64,000 bases of DNA from Dryococelus australis (GCA_029891345.1 CM056995.1:214099047-214163046); one strand, 5' to 3'; shown: positions 45,921 through 57,803, counted from the first letter of the stretch. Notes: generated by a model from the sequence alone, not told the origin. Made by a program: numbers and translations.

Positions 45921-48300
45921 AATTTATTACCTAGAAACATATTATGGAGATTTTACGGAGGATTACGGAGGATTTTACGAACATGAATAGTAAAAAGTTA
46001 CTTCTCCAAATGAATATTTGGTTGATAAAATCATTAAAAGGGAAAAAAGACATGTCCTTGGTTTGTTGCAGGGGTTTCTCAAAATCACATGATTCGTGGG
46101 TTAAGAATCAAGATCTTAAAAGATTGAAATACATTGTTTGTAACATTATGGTACTAAAATAATAATTATTTTTTAAATAATATTTGATGTGTTGTTTCAT
46201 TTAATAAACCTCTTGATGTGGATTGGACATACAATTTATTGTGTAATCAATCTCCTTGTTGATCAGATTAGCATTTGAGCGATAATCCAGTGTGATTAAA
46301 TATTTTAATTGTGATGTCATTCACATTTAGGTAATAATTAGTTACATTTGATATGTAATTCAATTCGTAACAGGCACAAATTTGTTTTATTGCAAACTCG
46401 CATTAAGGTGTTAATTGGATGTATTTGGTATGTATTGTAATTCATCGTGTTTGGGTGGCATTCCGTTGCATTAGTTTCCTTATCAATGTGATATATTTGA
46501 TTGTTTTTTTTTGTTATATTTCTTGGAATCGGGATAAAATTTCATAGAATTTTACAGCTTTAAGACATTTAAGAAGTGATTTGTTTAATTCATATTTGTA
46601 ATTTCTTGGAATTGAAATATTTTTTTCCCTGAATTTTTCAACTTACAAGCATTTTGGACGCGATTCTGTTTTAATGTTATTTAGTATGTATTTGTAACAT
46701 GATATATTTCTTGGAATTTGGATACTGTTATCCCGAATACGTTTCGTGGATTAGATTTCTATGATATTCTGGGTTTTTATTTAATTGTGACGTAATTCAT
46801 AGTTTATCTGAATACTTTTCTTGGTTTCATAATTGTTTGTGGTAGGTTATATTTCTTTATTTGTAATGATACAGTTCTTGGAAATTGGTTAGTTTTAAGA
46901 GAGCAAAATACTATTCCTCATGCTAAAAACTATTTATACAAAAATTTTTATTATTTTTTTACAGTGTAAACAATTTTTGTGTAAATGATTTTTATGGTGT
47001 ACACTAGTTTAATGGTGTACATACTTTAATAGTGTAAAATTTAAAAATGAAAAAAAAATGTTAAGTTCTTTTTCTCACAAAAATAACATTTAAACTATGC
47101 TTAAACTGAAATGTAATATTAATAACACAGTCTGCTTGCTGTAAAACTTGTGAAAGACAGGTGAGAAGAGGCACGTCAAGGAAAATCTTTATGTAAAGTG
47201 TAGGTGAGCTGCAGTCAGAGCGACATGCGTCATGCAGTGAAGTTTGTGGATGGGGTGTGGGCGGAATTATGGGGGAAGTTCTTTCGCTGTCGCATATGTA
47301 CAGAGTCAACCTCCAAGCCCTGCGTGTGAAGGGAAGGTTGATGGGTTGATGGAAGCGGGCGGGTATCCATAGTGGAGTACGATGCAGGTAGCAACAGTTT
47401 AGTGAACCATTCCCTCGTCTGATCCGTGCTGTGTACATCTCCCGCCTGCGTGCGACCCAAACTCTCAGCCCGCATGCTCTAAACTTTCCTTCGCAGCGTA
47501 TTCTGCTCCAACTCCGCACGTGAGTCACCCTCATTGGCTTTTGAGATCTAAATATCGCTCGCTTCCCAATCACACAAAATTCTCGGCTATCTGTTACCTG
47601 GTATTGTCCACAGGGTTTTAGAATGATTCGTTCCTTTATCTTTTGTAAAAACACGTCGCTGTAGTTGACTGCCTTTCTGAAATTAATTTGGAAATTATTT
47701 TTTAATTAATGTAGAATAATAAACTTTACTAAGATTATATTATATTTTCCTTTATACTAGTAGTGTCTAAAAATTCCGGCTAGTAAAATCTACACGTGAA
47801 AATCGTATTTTTGTCTGCTAGACGAATGAATTCATGTCTTATTTCAATACTTGTAAAAAAAAAAATTACGAGTCAATCAAATATGACTTGTATATCTCTG
47901 TGATCTTTTTTTCAACTCATAGTTTGCTTGACTCAAATATATACTTGTGTGAATGATGAATCTAGGGATTATCTCTGGGATTCAAGAAACTTTATTTCAG
48001 GTATATAAAATTTCATTGGTGGGTGTTTGGTAGCAAAATTTTAATTTACTGGGAATATGCCAGGCTATTATGTGACCATTGATTGACAATGAGGGAGGGT
48101 TGTGTAGACAGGCCACCCCTTGCGATAGCCAAATAACGTATTCTGGGCTGGGGATGCATGGCCTTGGAGAAGACCTGACTTTTTGGGCTAAGACAGCTTC
48201 TGGAGTAGGGGTGGGAGGGATGGTCTGGGTTCTTGACCTCGGTGCACGTCCCTCTGGAGAAGGGGTCGAAGGCAGGGGATGTCTACAGACGAGTGGGGGC
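45921..48300. other. AT-rich interior; possible SINE remnant near 47.5 kb
   Basis: AT-rich to 47050. At 47160-47620 the composition is GC-richer and a 197-codon minus frame exists. The part at 47520-47575 (TCACCCTCATTGGCTTTTGA) matches the SINE tail, so the frame is probably a repeat by-product. The tRNA-like head is missing. No gene is supported. Confidence 0.45.
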
Positions 48301-48314
48301 GATGTGAATCTTTC

Positions 48315-48560
48315 TTGCCAGTTGTTACCATCTTGCCTCAGTGGCGAAAAATTGACAATAGGGGAAGATGGGTGAATGACCCCAGGATACGTCGCTCTGG
48401 TGAGAGGAGTGGAGGCAGGAGGTGGGATGGTGCTGCAGGGACCTGGGGAGCGATGTGGCCATATCTAGCCGCTTACTGCCATCTTGCCTCAGTGCCAAAA
48501 AATTGACAATCGAGGGCAGAGGGGTGAGAAACCCCAGGACACATCGCTCCAGCGAGGGGT
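48315..48560 (+). repeat. Two-copy tandem duplication next to the right arm, ~158 bp period
   Basis: CCATCTTGCCTCAGTGGCGA (about 48328) recurs as CCATCTTGCCTCAGTGCCAA (about 48479). Each is followed by AAAATTGACAAT, GGGTGA.(A)..ACCCCAGGA and a GTCGCTC(T/C)-rich stretch. It abuts the inner edge of the right inverted arm. Confidence 0.7.
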
Positions 48561-50650
48561 GGAGGTGGAGGCATAGGAAGGTCTGGAGCAGTTGGCTTTG
48601 GGCAGAGTGATACAGAGATTTCTCGAGTGCATCTGCCATCTTAGTACTTCGCCAATCCTCATGCTACAGAGATGCAACACTGGAACTGTCGACTTCCACC
48701 AGGCTTTAGAGTGTGGTAGCCGCGATGAATGTTTAATAATATACTCATTTCAATATAAAAATATTTTATTAGGAAAAGATATACATTTTTGTGGGATAGT
48801 GCATTTATATTGTAAACCCCGTTTCTGTGTTTGGAAGATGAAACTTAGTGTGAGTTTCAACTCATGATTGTGTTAACAAGAGTGCTCTATTTACCAGAAT
48901 TTACAGGGGAAAAATTGGTTTTATATACCTTATTATTTTAATTATTCACTTTCATGCATTCACTTACTTGTAGGACGATTTTCTGTCAGTCGTAAATTTC
49001 TAGTCAGTTGCCTTTTAGACACCGGCCATGCTACACGTATATAAGCAGGCGCACCTCATACGATCCACTCATTCATCGAGTGACATCCAAGGTGGAAGGA
49101 TGTGTTGTCAGGGAGCTCCTGCTGCCATTTCATCAAATGTTTTTTCTATTGTGTCTGTTTAAAATTTCAACTAGTCTAATTTATATTTTAGAATGTGCAT
49201 CGTAAACATAATTTTTATCCTTTTTTCACATAAATTGTATTCACATCTATTTCTGGGTAGCTATAACCTTAATCGCTTTTCAGCCTCTAAACATGCTACA
49301 TGCATATATTTCCAGGCTTCCGATGTAAGATAGACTCAGTGCTTCACTGACTGAGATCGCAGCCGGACAGATGTGTTTTAGGAGAGGTGTAAGTTTATTA
49401 CGGGTGTTAATCAATCAATTTCTTTTTTACTTGTGGATTACATTCCTCCTCGCAGTCTCACAGGCAGACTGATGAATAAGGTATGTACGAGAGGTGTCAT
49501 ATATATCTTGTTCGTTTAATTTATGGGGACATCTTGTTGTAGATCATTAATTACATACTCATGTAATCATGTTATACTTCTCTCTCATGTAAGTTATATT
49601 TCCAAGCTCGGGGGGGGGGGGGTAAAACCACAATACATTTATTTCCAAACTGGAGTAATTGTACTGATTATTCACCTTGTCATTTGAAATTTGCGATTCG
49701 ATGCATGTAATTTACTCATAAGTACAAGACTCTGAATTTCTCTAATATTGAATTGCATTTGGAAACAGTCATCAATCGTTTGTCATTACTAACATGTAAA
49801 TCGCATCTTTCAAAGTCGTCTATCTTCCACCCCCGACTACGAGCAGTATCCCCCAAAAACCATCAAATCTACACTTAGGCCATTCTTAGAAAATGTTTAA
49901 ACACTCTGAAATTCTCTTGTGTATTAAATATATTCGTAAAAATCGCAGATCTACCACCAACATCCCTACAAATACATTAAGATTGGAAAAAATAATAAAA
50001 ATGACCATTATCACACTCTTGCACTCAACTCAACACCTATACAACACATTGCAACCCACCACTCTGGTTAGTCGTATTCAGACCACCACAGCGCCAACAT
50101 CGTACCCTTCTACCCCCTCCCTAAAAGAAAGAAAAAAGTACAGAATAATTTTTTATCCAATTTAAAATTATCCCTTTCAATACATTTAACAAATTCAACC
50201 AAATTTAACCCTTTTGACTAATTCTTTCAATCAAATCGATAATCCATCAATTTATCCCAATTTATCCCAGGTTTAGTAAAACCCCCACACCCTTACTACT
50301 GTCACGGGCACACTCAGTGACATGCGCCCAGTAAAATTGGTAATGATGGATGGAAAGTAGTTCCATATTTTAACTTCGAATAAAACGTGTGAGGTGACCA
50401 TTTGTGATTACTTAAATTATTTATTTCGCTTTCTCTTTTTTTAATGCATCGAAGTGTAAAATTGACCAGATTTGTAACATATTTACTTTTCCAATAATTC
50501 CACTATTTCATCTGACCGACGCATGCATAAAGTGATGGGGCCAATGACAATGGTAATTTTACATAAATCGAAAACATAAATTAAGTGCATACAAGTAGAT
50601 CTCAAGTAGGGCTTTCAAAAATTGCGTATTTTACCGTGAACAGCCTATAT
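48560..50650 (-). repeat. Right arm of the long inverted repeat
   Basis: Read on the minus strand it parallels 20949-22830: ATAATAGGC-like tip, AAAGGGTTAAA-rich part, TTGCAATGTGTTGTATAGGT, GACTTTGAAAGATGCGA, AACAAGATATATATG, and GTACTAAGATGGC near 48650. It also carries ~310 bp at the outer end (50335-50650) not present in the left arm. That part matches, in inverse orientation, the MITE at 52581-53012, so the right tip looks replaced or extended by a MITE-type end. Confidence 0.85.
49038..49074 (+). promoter_or_regulatory. Outward TATA plus initiator pair, right arm
   Basis: TATATAAG (49038-49045) precedes TCATTC (49069-49074) by 33 bp, the usual TATA-Inr distance in arthropods. Element and spacing are preserved in the left arm despite divergence of the flanks. 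A splice-donor-like AAGGTATGTAC follows at about 49478 and is also conserved in the left arm (minus strand, near 21870). Transcription would run toward the outer tip. Confidence 0.5.
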
Positions 50651-51219
50651 TGACCAATTCATGTAAGTCGGGTAAATTTTGACAGTTCTGCAAAAGTAGC
50701 GTGGCCACAGTGTATCCTTACACCGCAGATGTTTTGTCACATAACAAAAAAAAAATGATTTGTAAACAAATGTTTTGTGTCCAATGCACACTTGCGTTTT
50801 CCTCCTATCTCGTGTTCCCTGTCATGGCAGGCATTGAAAGGCTAACGTTAGCTAACTTCCGTCCAGTAATTAATGCAGGATGTTATAGCTAGGTTGGCAT
50901 TCCAACCTGTTTTATTAATTAATTACATAGTTAAATTTATTGAGGTTCTTTTTATTTATTTCGAGGGGAAAAATATGCTGAGGCGGGGGCTTCAGATTAG
51001 CGTCTTTCGTGAGACGGGATTATTTTGAAGTTCTTATGAGTGTGTGGCATTTCGAGTTGCATATTGTTTTGATGGATCAGTGGAAAATTTTGCTCGTATG
51101 GAAATAACATTTAAATAATTTAACCTCGAAAATTATAACTTAATTAAAAACACAAAACGCGATACATATATCGCTGTTCGTATTTGTACATATGCAGAAA
51201 TAAATACACGCACACACTT

Positions 51220-52140
51220 TGACCAAAGTTAACCTTACACTCAAATTCACGATGTAGACAAACAAATATTCACTCACTACAAAAGTGTGGAAAGTACGTC
51301 ATTTTTCAGGCCACGTGCATTTCAATCATTATATTAATGGTTTACAAATACATTTACAAAACACGCAAACTTACTGTTTGCAATATTTGCAACCTCTTGA
51401 GCACGTGTTTTTCTATGGCAATCCTTGCGAGTTTACTTCACTAAAATCACGTTTGTTCGTCACTAGCATTAAATAATTATTTGCAAAATCATTCAGTAAA
51501 ATCAACACTGTGCATGATTCCTGATACAAACAATCTTAAACTTATATACGGAAATTATATTAGTGTCACTTCATTGTGGAATGTGGTTAGAAAAATGGCG
51601 GAACGAGTTGTTTTAACGACGTGCCGATTAATATTACATTTCACTTAACAAAACGCACTACAACGGTACCTACAACTAACTATGTTTGGAAAAACCAAAT
51701 AAAAAATAATTAACTACCGATTAAATATTCCGACAACACCAATAAGATATTCGTATAATAAACACGATGAGAAAAAAAAAGCACACACAACTGCCTTCAC
51801 CGGGCTGGAAACATAAGCATGTCTACCCATTGGCTGGAAACGTTTACTGGTCGTATGTGTCGAAATACTCTGACATAAATGCTAAACATGTTGTTAAAGT
51901 CCCATTACTAATAGCCGAGAAAATTCAATATTGTTTTAAAATTATAATATAAACGATCAATGGTGTAGGTATAGTTAAGATTTTAAATTACATCTTTTAG
52001 TTTCGAGTACTATTTTCTTCCAAAACCATCATCGAAATAGCCAACGGATGCCGCAGCAGTTCATCAGCTGATACAATACTGTACGAGCGAGAGCATTTAC
52101 TGTTTGCATATTGTGTAGGTTTGTCACGTTGTCTGTCAGA
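51220..52140. repeat. Dispersed repeat, copy 2 (partner at 3650-4480)
   Basis: Co-linear diverged blocks match copy 1 (see that entry). The two copies lie in the same orientation ~47 kb apart, on either side of the inverted-repeat structure. No coding frame is shared. Confidence 0.55.
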
Positions 52141-52501
52141 TTTTAATCCACTTATATATGAAATGGACAATACCTGTGACTATTATTTTATAGATTGGAA
52201 GCCATCAACTTCGGGCCCTTTAGTAGTTTTGTGTGGATCTGATGCGTATATTTCGAGATACAGCGCTTTGAAAATGTCGATTTTAGGTATTTTGGAAATA
52301 GTGTTTCTAATGTACGTGACGTGTTGAATGCTCTCAACAGCCATTGTCTTAAAAGTGTCTTCTTCTCGTAGATCGGCACACTGGACGCACGTTTAAAAGT
52401 TTCGTTGAAGAACGCATATTTAAAACACTCTACAACCAAGTTCAAGCACTACGTAGGCGGTAGACTTATTATTATCTTTATTTTCGAAGAAGTCTGATAT
52501 A

Positions 52502-53545
52502 CAACGTGTTTCTAAATCATGGGGACAAACTTCGGCATTGTATTCCTGGTGAAAATATAACACTAAAATGTAAGTAGGCTTATAGGCTATTCACGGCAAA
52601 ATAAGCACTTTCGAAAGCCCTGCTTGAGATCTACTTGTATGCACGTTGTGTATTATTCCGCCTTATGTGAAATTAACATTGCCATGGGCCTCGTCACTTT
52701 ATTCATGCGTCGATCAAGTGAAACTGTGAAATTATTAGAAAAGTAAATATTTTACAACTCTGCTCATTTTACACTTAGATGCATTTTAAAAAAAAAACAG
52801 AAAGTCAAAGAAAAAATAAATTACGTTATAACAAATAGTTACCTAACACTTTTTCTTTGACGTTAATATGTGGAACTACTTCTCATCCATCATTACCAAC
52901 TTTACTAGGTGCATATCACTCAGTGCGTTCGTTAAAATATATACGGGTCGGTGAAGTGACATTTTTCTAAGGTTGATTTCAAAAGTGCTCACTATATCGT
53001 GAACAGCCTATACCACTTTTCTCGTTAAGTGATTATTAAGAGAGCTGTGCGACCCTGAATATCCTCATTTAAATCGCCTTACTCTGTGGTGTGGTTTGCC
53101 TACCTGGTATGCATCACAAGTTCTGTTTTGAACGTACGACATAAATTATCTCACAAGTGGTTCACCTGAGAGCGTTCCGACAAGAAGACTATTTTGTAAA
53201 TTTTAACGTGCTGATTCACGAGTTGTGTTTAAAAATTGCTTTGGAGGTAGTGTTAGAAAGTTTGATACAAACATGGCGCCAACAACCAATTCAAAAAGGA
53301 AGAGTGGATGATGATATTACCGTTCGCGGTTAGAGGTGTAATATCTCCTTTATACAAAACACCATCACCGAGTTGTTGCTTAATCGCAAGTGGTTTATGA
53401 TATTTCAGCTAAACGCACTTTAAAAGTAAAATTTTGGGATCGCATAGCTGCTTTAATATTCACCCTTGGGGATAAGTTTGACATATATTTTCGTCATATA
53501 TTTTCGCCTGCCAAAATTTGTCCCCATGTTTTAGAAACACGTGGT
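52502..53545. mobile_element. Inverted-repeat element with a MITE nested inside
   Basis: ACGTGTTTCTAAATCATGGG followed by GACAAA at 52504-52529 is matched by the inverse TTTGTCCCCATGTTTTAGAA then ACACGT at about 53516-53541. The homology extends inward through the GGTGAAAATATA/TATATTTTCGCC words. The arms are ~50 bp. A GGCTGTTCACG-type MITE occupies 52581-53012 just inside the left arm. No transposase is seen. Confidence 0.55.
52581..53012. mobile_element. MITE, GGCTGTTCACGATAAAGTG terminal family, 432 bp copy
   Basis: The termini are TATAGGCTATTCACGGCAAA and GCTCACTATATCGTGAACAG followed by CCTATA. Next to the left tip is CTTGAGATCTACTTGTATGC, which recurs inverted at 50591-50616 in the right arm. 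The interior (CATCATTACCAACTTTACTA and AAGTGAC near the right end) matches 50335-50650 inverted. This physically links the MITE family to the ends of the giant structure. Confidence 0.8.
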
Positions 53546-54129
53546 AAAAAAATAAAAATATTTGACTTCCTGTCCTTTTCGGAGAAATCTCGTACAATAC
53601 GCGATAGCTAGTAACCCTACGGCGAATTCCCTAGCAATGAGCCCTTCATAGATAACATGCATGATAGCACACAGCAGAAAGATAAGCAATGTAAACAAGA
53701 GATAAGAACTCCCAGGTTAAAACTTTTATCTGCAATGGCAAAAATCTCTTAAGGGACCCCGCCTCGCTGCTGCGCGAAGTGTGATGTAGAGGTTCAACAA
53801 TATCGTTTGCTTACAGAAACGGTCCGAGAGAAGAAAATGAATTTGGTATATAAAAGAGATTAAAGTGCCGTGCACAAATGCCAAGTACTTTCATCCCTCT
53901 CTGCTTTGTAGGTAATTAGGAGGTACTTGCTCAATATGGCCAAATAGAATCTTTACTGGGACTTACTGCACTCGTAGTTTTCATTTTTGTTATGTAAAAC
54001 TACTTGCGGATAGTGTATAAATCCCTCATCTTTCATCGCGTATACAATTTGTACTAGGTCACAACCAAAAATGTTGAGGAAAAGCATGTTCTTGTATGGC
54101 GTGTATTGCAGGAATAGGCTGGTCGGCTA
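53546..54129. other. No recognised gene; isolated TATA box
   Basis: TATATAAAAG at 53847-53856 is a good TATA match, but no conserved start site or ORF follows. Nothing else is recognised. Confidence 0.4.
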
Positions 54130-54720
54130 GTGGCGCCGCCATGACCCCGTGACCCCGGCGGACAGAGCACAACCTCCCTCGCGTCTAGCGGGAGTTCTCC
54201 CCTTTCGCCCCTTCTTAACGGCTTCTAGTTCCCTTTTTGTGCCTGCTCGGATGGGCGCTGGCGAGGTGGCGGGGAATGTTTCTGGTTACCGGGCATTCGC
54301 CAAAACTTAGCCCGTGCACACTCGAACGCACTGGGCCGAGAAAGTTGATAAAGGGGATACCGTCATGATTAAATTGAACGTGAAAGAAGGAAAAGCACGG
54401 ACGCGATAGTTAGCGTGTGTTTGAGTAATTTAGTGTAGTTTTAGTTTCATATTTCGGACCAACATGACGGTTTCAAAATTGCAAAGTTCCCAGTGGCACC
54501 ATGAACACCTAAAGAGCCGATTTAGCTTTTACTTGCGGGAGTTAACGTACGGTTAGAAAGAAGTGCTCCAAGTATGACCTTTTAATAGGTATCGGCTACC
54601 TGGAGGGGAGGTTTGGAGAGGCCAGCGCCTGTTCCACTGGGAACTTTGCCGGACGGGCTGCGCGCGCGCTTCTGTTTTGTTATTTTGCCGCCGTCCGTCA
54701 TGGAAATTCAACACGATCCC
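54130..54720. other. GC-rich, CpG-bearing patch (possible host promoter or first exon)
   Basis: GC content rises well above the AT-rich surroundings, with repeated CGCC/GGCG words (GGCGCCGCCATGACCCC at 54133, GGCGAGGTGGCGGGG near 54260, TGCGCGCGCGC at 54659). It is not similar to the SINE, MITE or long inverted-repeat families described here. ORF 54613-54981 (122 codons, plus) has no motif. It could be the 5' end of a host gene transcribed in either direction, or an unrecognised repeat. Confidence 0.3.
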
Positions 54721-54981
54721 AGACGTGGGAAGCAAACTCAGTTACGACTGAACGCACATCGAAAGAAGAATAAAACTATTAAAGGAAGGAAACGTAGTTT
54801 AATAGGCAACCTTTGTAATAACAGTTATCTTTATTTCAAACAAATGTTAATTGGTTTTGTCAGTTACGTAGATAATCGTCTAATGTTCTACGTACACATG
54901 AAACATTTCAGTGTGATAAATCTCTACGCAGTTGTAATTATTTTAATTCGACAGAAAAGCCACGATAACATAAAAATATGA

Positions 54982-55827
54982 TTAAATATTCATTTAAAAA
55001 GTTACTTACAAAGAAAATAGTTTATAAACAAAAAAAATTGGGAAAGGTTACAACACTACTTGCATAAAAGTAATGTCAAATAAGATAATATAACTCACAG
55101 AGTTGCCATAAATCAGCAACGTATACATGTTTAAATGTTTCTTTGCATTTTACTAGAACTATATTATCCTAGTATAATTTTTTTTAAATCTTATAATCGA
55201 ACAATTTCAAATATGGAGAATAAGTTAAAAAAATAGTGGCTGCATAGTGATTAACAATTTACTGAATTCAGTGTTAATAAAATGCCGTGACGATATACAG
55301 GCACTCTTGATATCTGTGCCAAAGTATCGTCCTGAAGGATTTTTTTGCGAACCAGTACAAGTTATGCATTAAGAGCATTAATCTAGTATTTTGTGGAAAG
55401 TAGCTGCTCTTAAACATACAAGACAGCATGACAAGACAGTGCTGTGCATTAGTGACACATTAAGGCATAGAGGACATTTTTAAATCGCTGCTTTCTCAGC
55501 ATGTTTAACTACTGCAGTCACTTTTTATGCAGTATTTAATATATATTTTAATGACTTCTGGTGCACATAAAATATAGTTTTTCGCTATCAATTTTTGAAA
55601 AGGTTTTTTTATAATTTTTTTCCCGACTGGTTCTAGATAGTATCAATGAAAACTCCGCCATAAAAGGGGTTTTGAGAAATATGCATAAATAACAGTATAC
55701 TGCCATATGTGAAGGAAACGTATTGTTGCAAGATTTGGAGACTGTTACAAATACATACGCAAAGCCTTCCCCACTGTGACGAATAGGTGTGTGTGTGTGT
55801 GTATATATATGTATGTATATATATATG

Positions 55828-55884
<57 letters not shown>

Positions 55885-56804
55885 TGTTGTACTGTTGTAT
55901 ATAATTTGTTGCATTTCTTGTACGACATGTAGAGTAATAAAAACACGTAGTAAAAAAACCAAGCCACTCTCAACATATTTATAAAATGTAGAGGTAAATC
56001 TGCGGTTAGCTTTACGTATCTAAAATATATAATGTAGTACACATGTAAAGCAAGCTTGTAATGAAAATTAGAAGCCTGATTATTCGAACTAATTTAATCT
56101 ACTAATATCAGGATGGTGTACCTTAAAGAAGATGATCCAAGGATGGAAGTCTTATGAGCAGACAATATACATGATGCTGGTATGGAATTAAGCGCAGGTA
56201 TTGGTGATACTCCCCGAACAATATTCAAGAAGACACCAGAGGGATAAGCAAAAAATGTAAAAGGAAATACGTATTTTATTAGGATGACATAGGCTATCTT
56301 TTTACACGTGCCACGTTTTCAAAATGGAAAAACGTACTTCTGTCAGCCTGAACATAAACTCTCGTACATATTAACGCAGCAAGTTCTGTGAGGGAGACAT
56401 ACTTTATCCATTGCATTGTGGCAGCAGAAATAAATATTACCAGTACGAAAGCCATAGCCCTTGGCTGGCTGGCGGCTTCACAGTATGATTGCGACAGGAA
56501 ATATATCCAACAGTTTTGTTTGTAACATCTAAAGTTAAACGTCGTAGTTTTACATTACTAGTTGCGGTCTCCTATGCTCTATTTTTATGCTGTGTATCAA
56601 GAGTTCGCAATTCCCTAAATTATACATATGTTACTGAAATAAATATTGCTTTTGAAATGCGAGACGGAATGAGGTATAAATCTAACAAGCTGATTGGCTG
56701 AAATGTGTCGGTGGTCGGCATCATAACAATACCTTCAAAGTGCACGAACAGGTGGTGTAATATAAGCTGCCACCTTGGAATGGATGCAGTATAGGGGCTC
56801 ACGA
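54982..56804. other. AT-rich stretch without recognised genes
   Basis: Apart from the microsatellite it contains only small ORFs. The frame at 55548-56042 on minus runs through the TA repeat. No element ends were found. Confidence 0.5.
55784..55879 (+). repeat. (TG)n/(TATG)n/(TA)n compound microsatellite
   Basis: Consecutive GT, GTAT and long TA tracts. The apparent ORFs on both strands across it are repeat by-products. Confidence 0.95.
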
Positions 56805-56809
56805 CGTAT

Positions 56810-57015
56810 ACGTGGCTAGTACACCAGCCGGCCCAACAAAGTGATCCGGGTTAGATTCTCTACGGGGTCGCAACCAGATTTTTGCGTGGTAGAAACGTGA
56901 CGTACATGCCACTGGAAGGTGGGTTATCTAGGGGTATTCCCGTTTAAGCCAACATTGTATTCCGCTGTCGCTCCATCCTAGCTGTAAGTTAGTAGTTTTT
57001 ACTCATCCCTCCCTC
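56810..57015 (+). mobile_element. tRNA-derived SINE, copy 5 (old)
   Basis: A degraded A box CGTGGCTAGTACAC (56811-56824) and a B box GGGTTAGATTC (56848-56858) are followed by GCAACCAGATTTTTGCGTGG, GTACATGCCACTGG and a CGCTGTCGCTCCATCC body. All correspond to the other copies with many mutations. Confidence 0.65.
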
Positions 57016-57052
57016 CCCCTGGTCCACGGCTTGGATACACTCAACATACCAA

Positions 57053-57086
<34 letters not shown>

Positions 57087-57087
57087 G
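57053..57087 (+). repeat. (ATT)n microsatellite
   Basis: About eleven uninterrupted ATT units lie ~40 bp after the SINE. Confidence 0.95.
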
Positions 57088-57800
57088 ATGTCTGACGTAT
57101 TTCCTCAACCAGGATTCCAAAACAATAATTTCAAAAATTAACACTCGACACAAAAGAATACTTCAAAAATGTTTTTCCTCTTTCCCGAGAAGTGGCGTAG
57201 AATATAAATATGTTATGATAATCTATACGAGTGGTTAGCATTCTGGGTCACGGTAATTCATTGGGAGGTGGTTTTCGGACTTTTTTTTTTGTAAAATCAA
57301 AAAATTCTTTCTTTGGTCTGCTATTATAAGAAATACAATAATGTTATTACACGTGTATGGATGATCCCAAAATATCCCAATATTTTTAGGTAAGGTTACG
57401 TTTTTCTTTTATGCATGCTAACAGCTGAAAAGTGTGCAGCTCATTGTTAACTAAAATAGAAACAGTCTGATTTTGTACAGGTATTATCATATAGTGGTGC
57501 TTTAATAGAAGATTTATTATTTAATCGGTATTTGTTCCTGTGTTTCCATTTCCTTTTTTTTCTTTCGATGATGTAATTTGTTTTTACATACGACACCGTA
57601 CAAACACGATTACTATTTTGAAACAATGATGTAATGCGTTTTTTTAAATATATTTGCACGTTAATTGTTACGCATATCTTTTCGAAACAGTTGGTCTCAT
57701 AGTTAACAGGGAATCATTATTTTCCATTACTCTGACAAACATTACACTATAAAAGTTTTACACTAGGGCATTAAAATATATAAATTTATTTTATTTTATT
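57088..57800. other. AT-rich stretch, no gene recognised
   Basis: It contains only short stop-free frames such as 57447-57659 on minus, without motifs. Confidence 0.5.
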
Positions 57801-57803
57801 CAG

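Larger units (their letters stand above)
20949..50650. mobile_element. Candidate giant (~29.7 kb) Polinton-like element bounded by ~2 kb inverted repeats
   Basis: This is an inference drawn from structure. The outer ~1.9-2.1 kb on each side (20949-22830 and about 48560-50650) are homologous in inverted orientation over their whole length. The outer tips carry an inverted terminal motif (GACTGTTCACAATAAAGTG on the left, CCGTGAACAGCCTATA on the right), and I see no such motif at the inner ends. Within lie Polinton-type genes (protease, minor-capsid-like, double-jelly-roll capsid), tandem repeats and a minus-strand gypsy element that would be a later insertion. I see no protein-primed polymerase B or Polinton integrase, so the element is dead or partly replaced. 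The same termini bound short MITEs. Two independent ~2 kb insertions in opposite orientation are the main alternative. Confidence 0.45.

Noticed and set aside
34431-46500. A pair of LTRs flanking the gypsy element
   Set aside because: I compared sequence left of env and right of gag and found no shared block, polypurine tract or primer-binding site convincing enough to report.
47061-47654. 197-codon minus ORF
   Set aside because: The sequence overlaps a SINE tail and GC-rich repeat debris, has no recognisable domain, and is not supported as a gene.
23850-48560. Protein-primed polymerase B or Polinton integrase
   Set aside because: I looked for typical polymerase motifs and a second integrase; the only integrase motifs belong to the gypsy pol.
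55548-56042. 164-codon minus ORF
   Set aside because: It runs through a long TA/TG microsatellite giving an I/Y repeat; not a gene.
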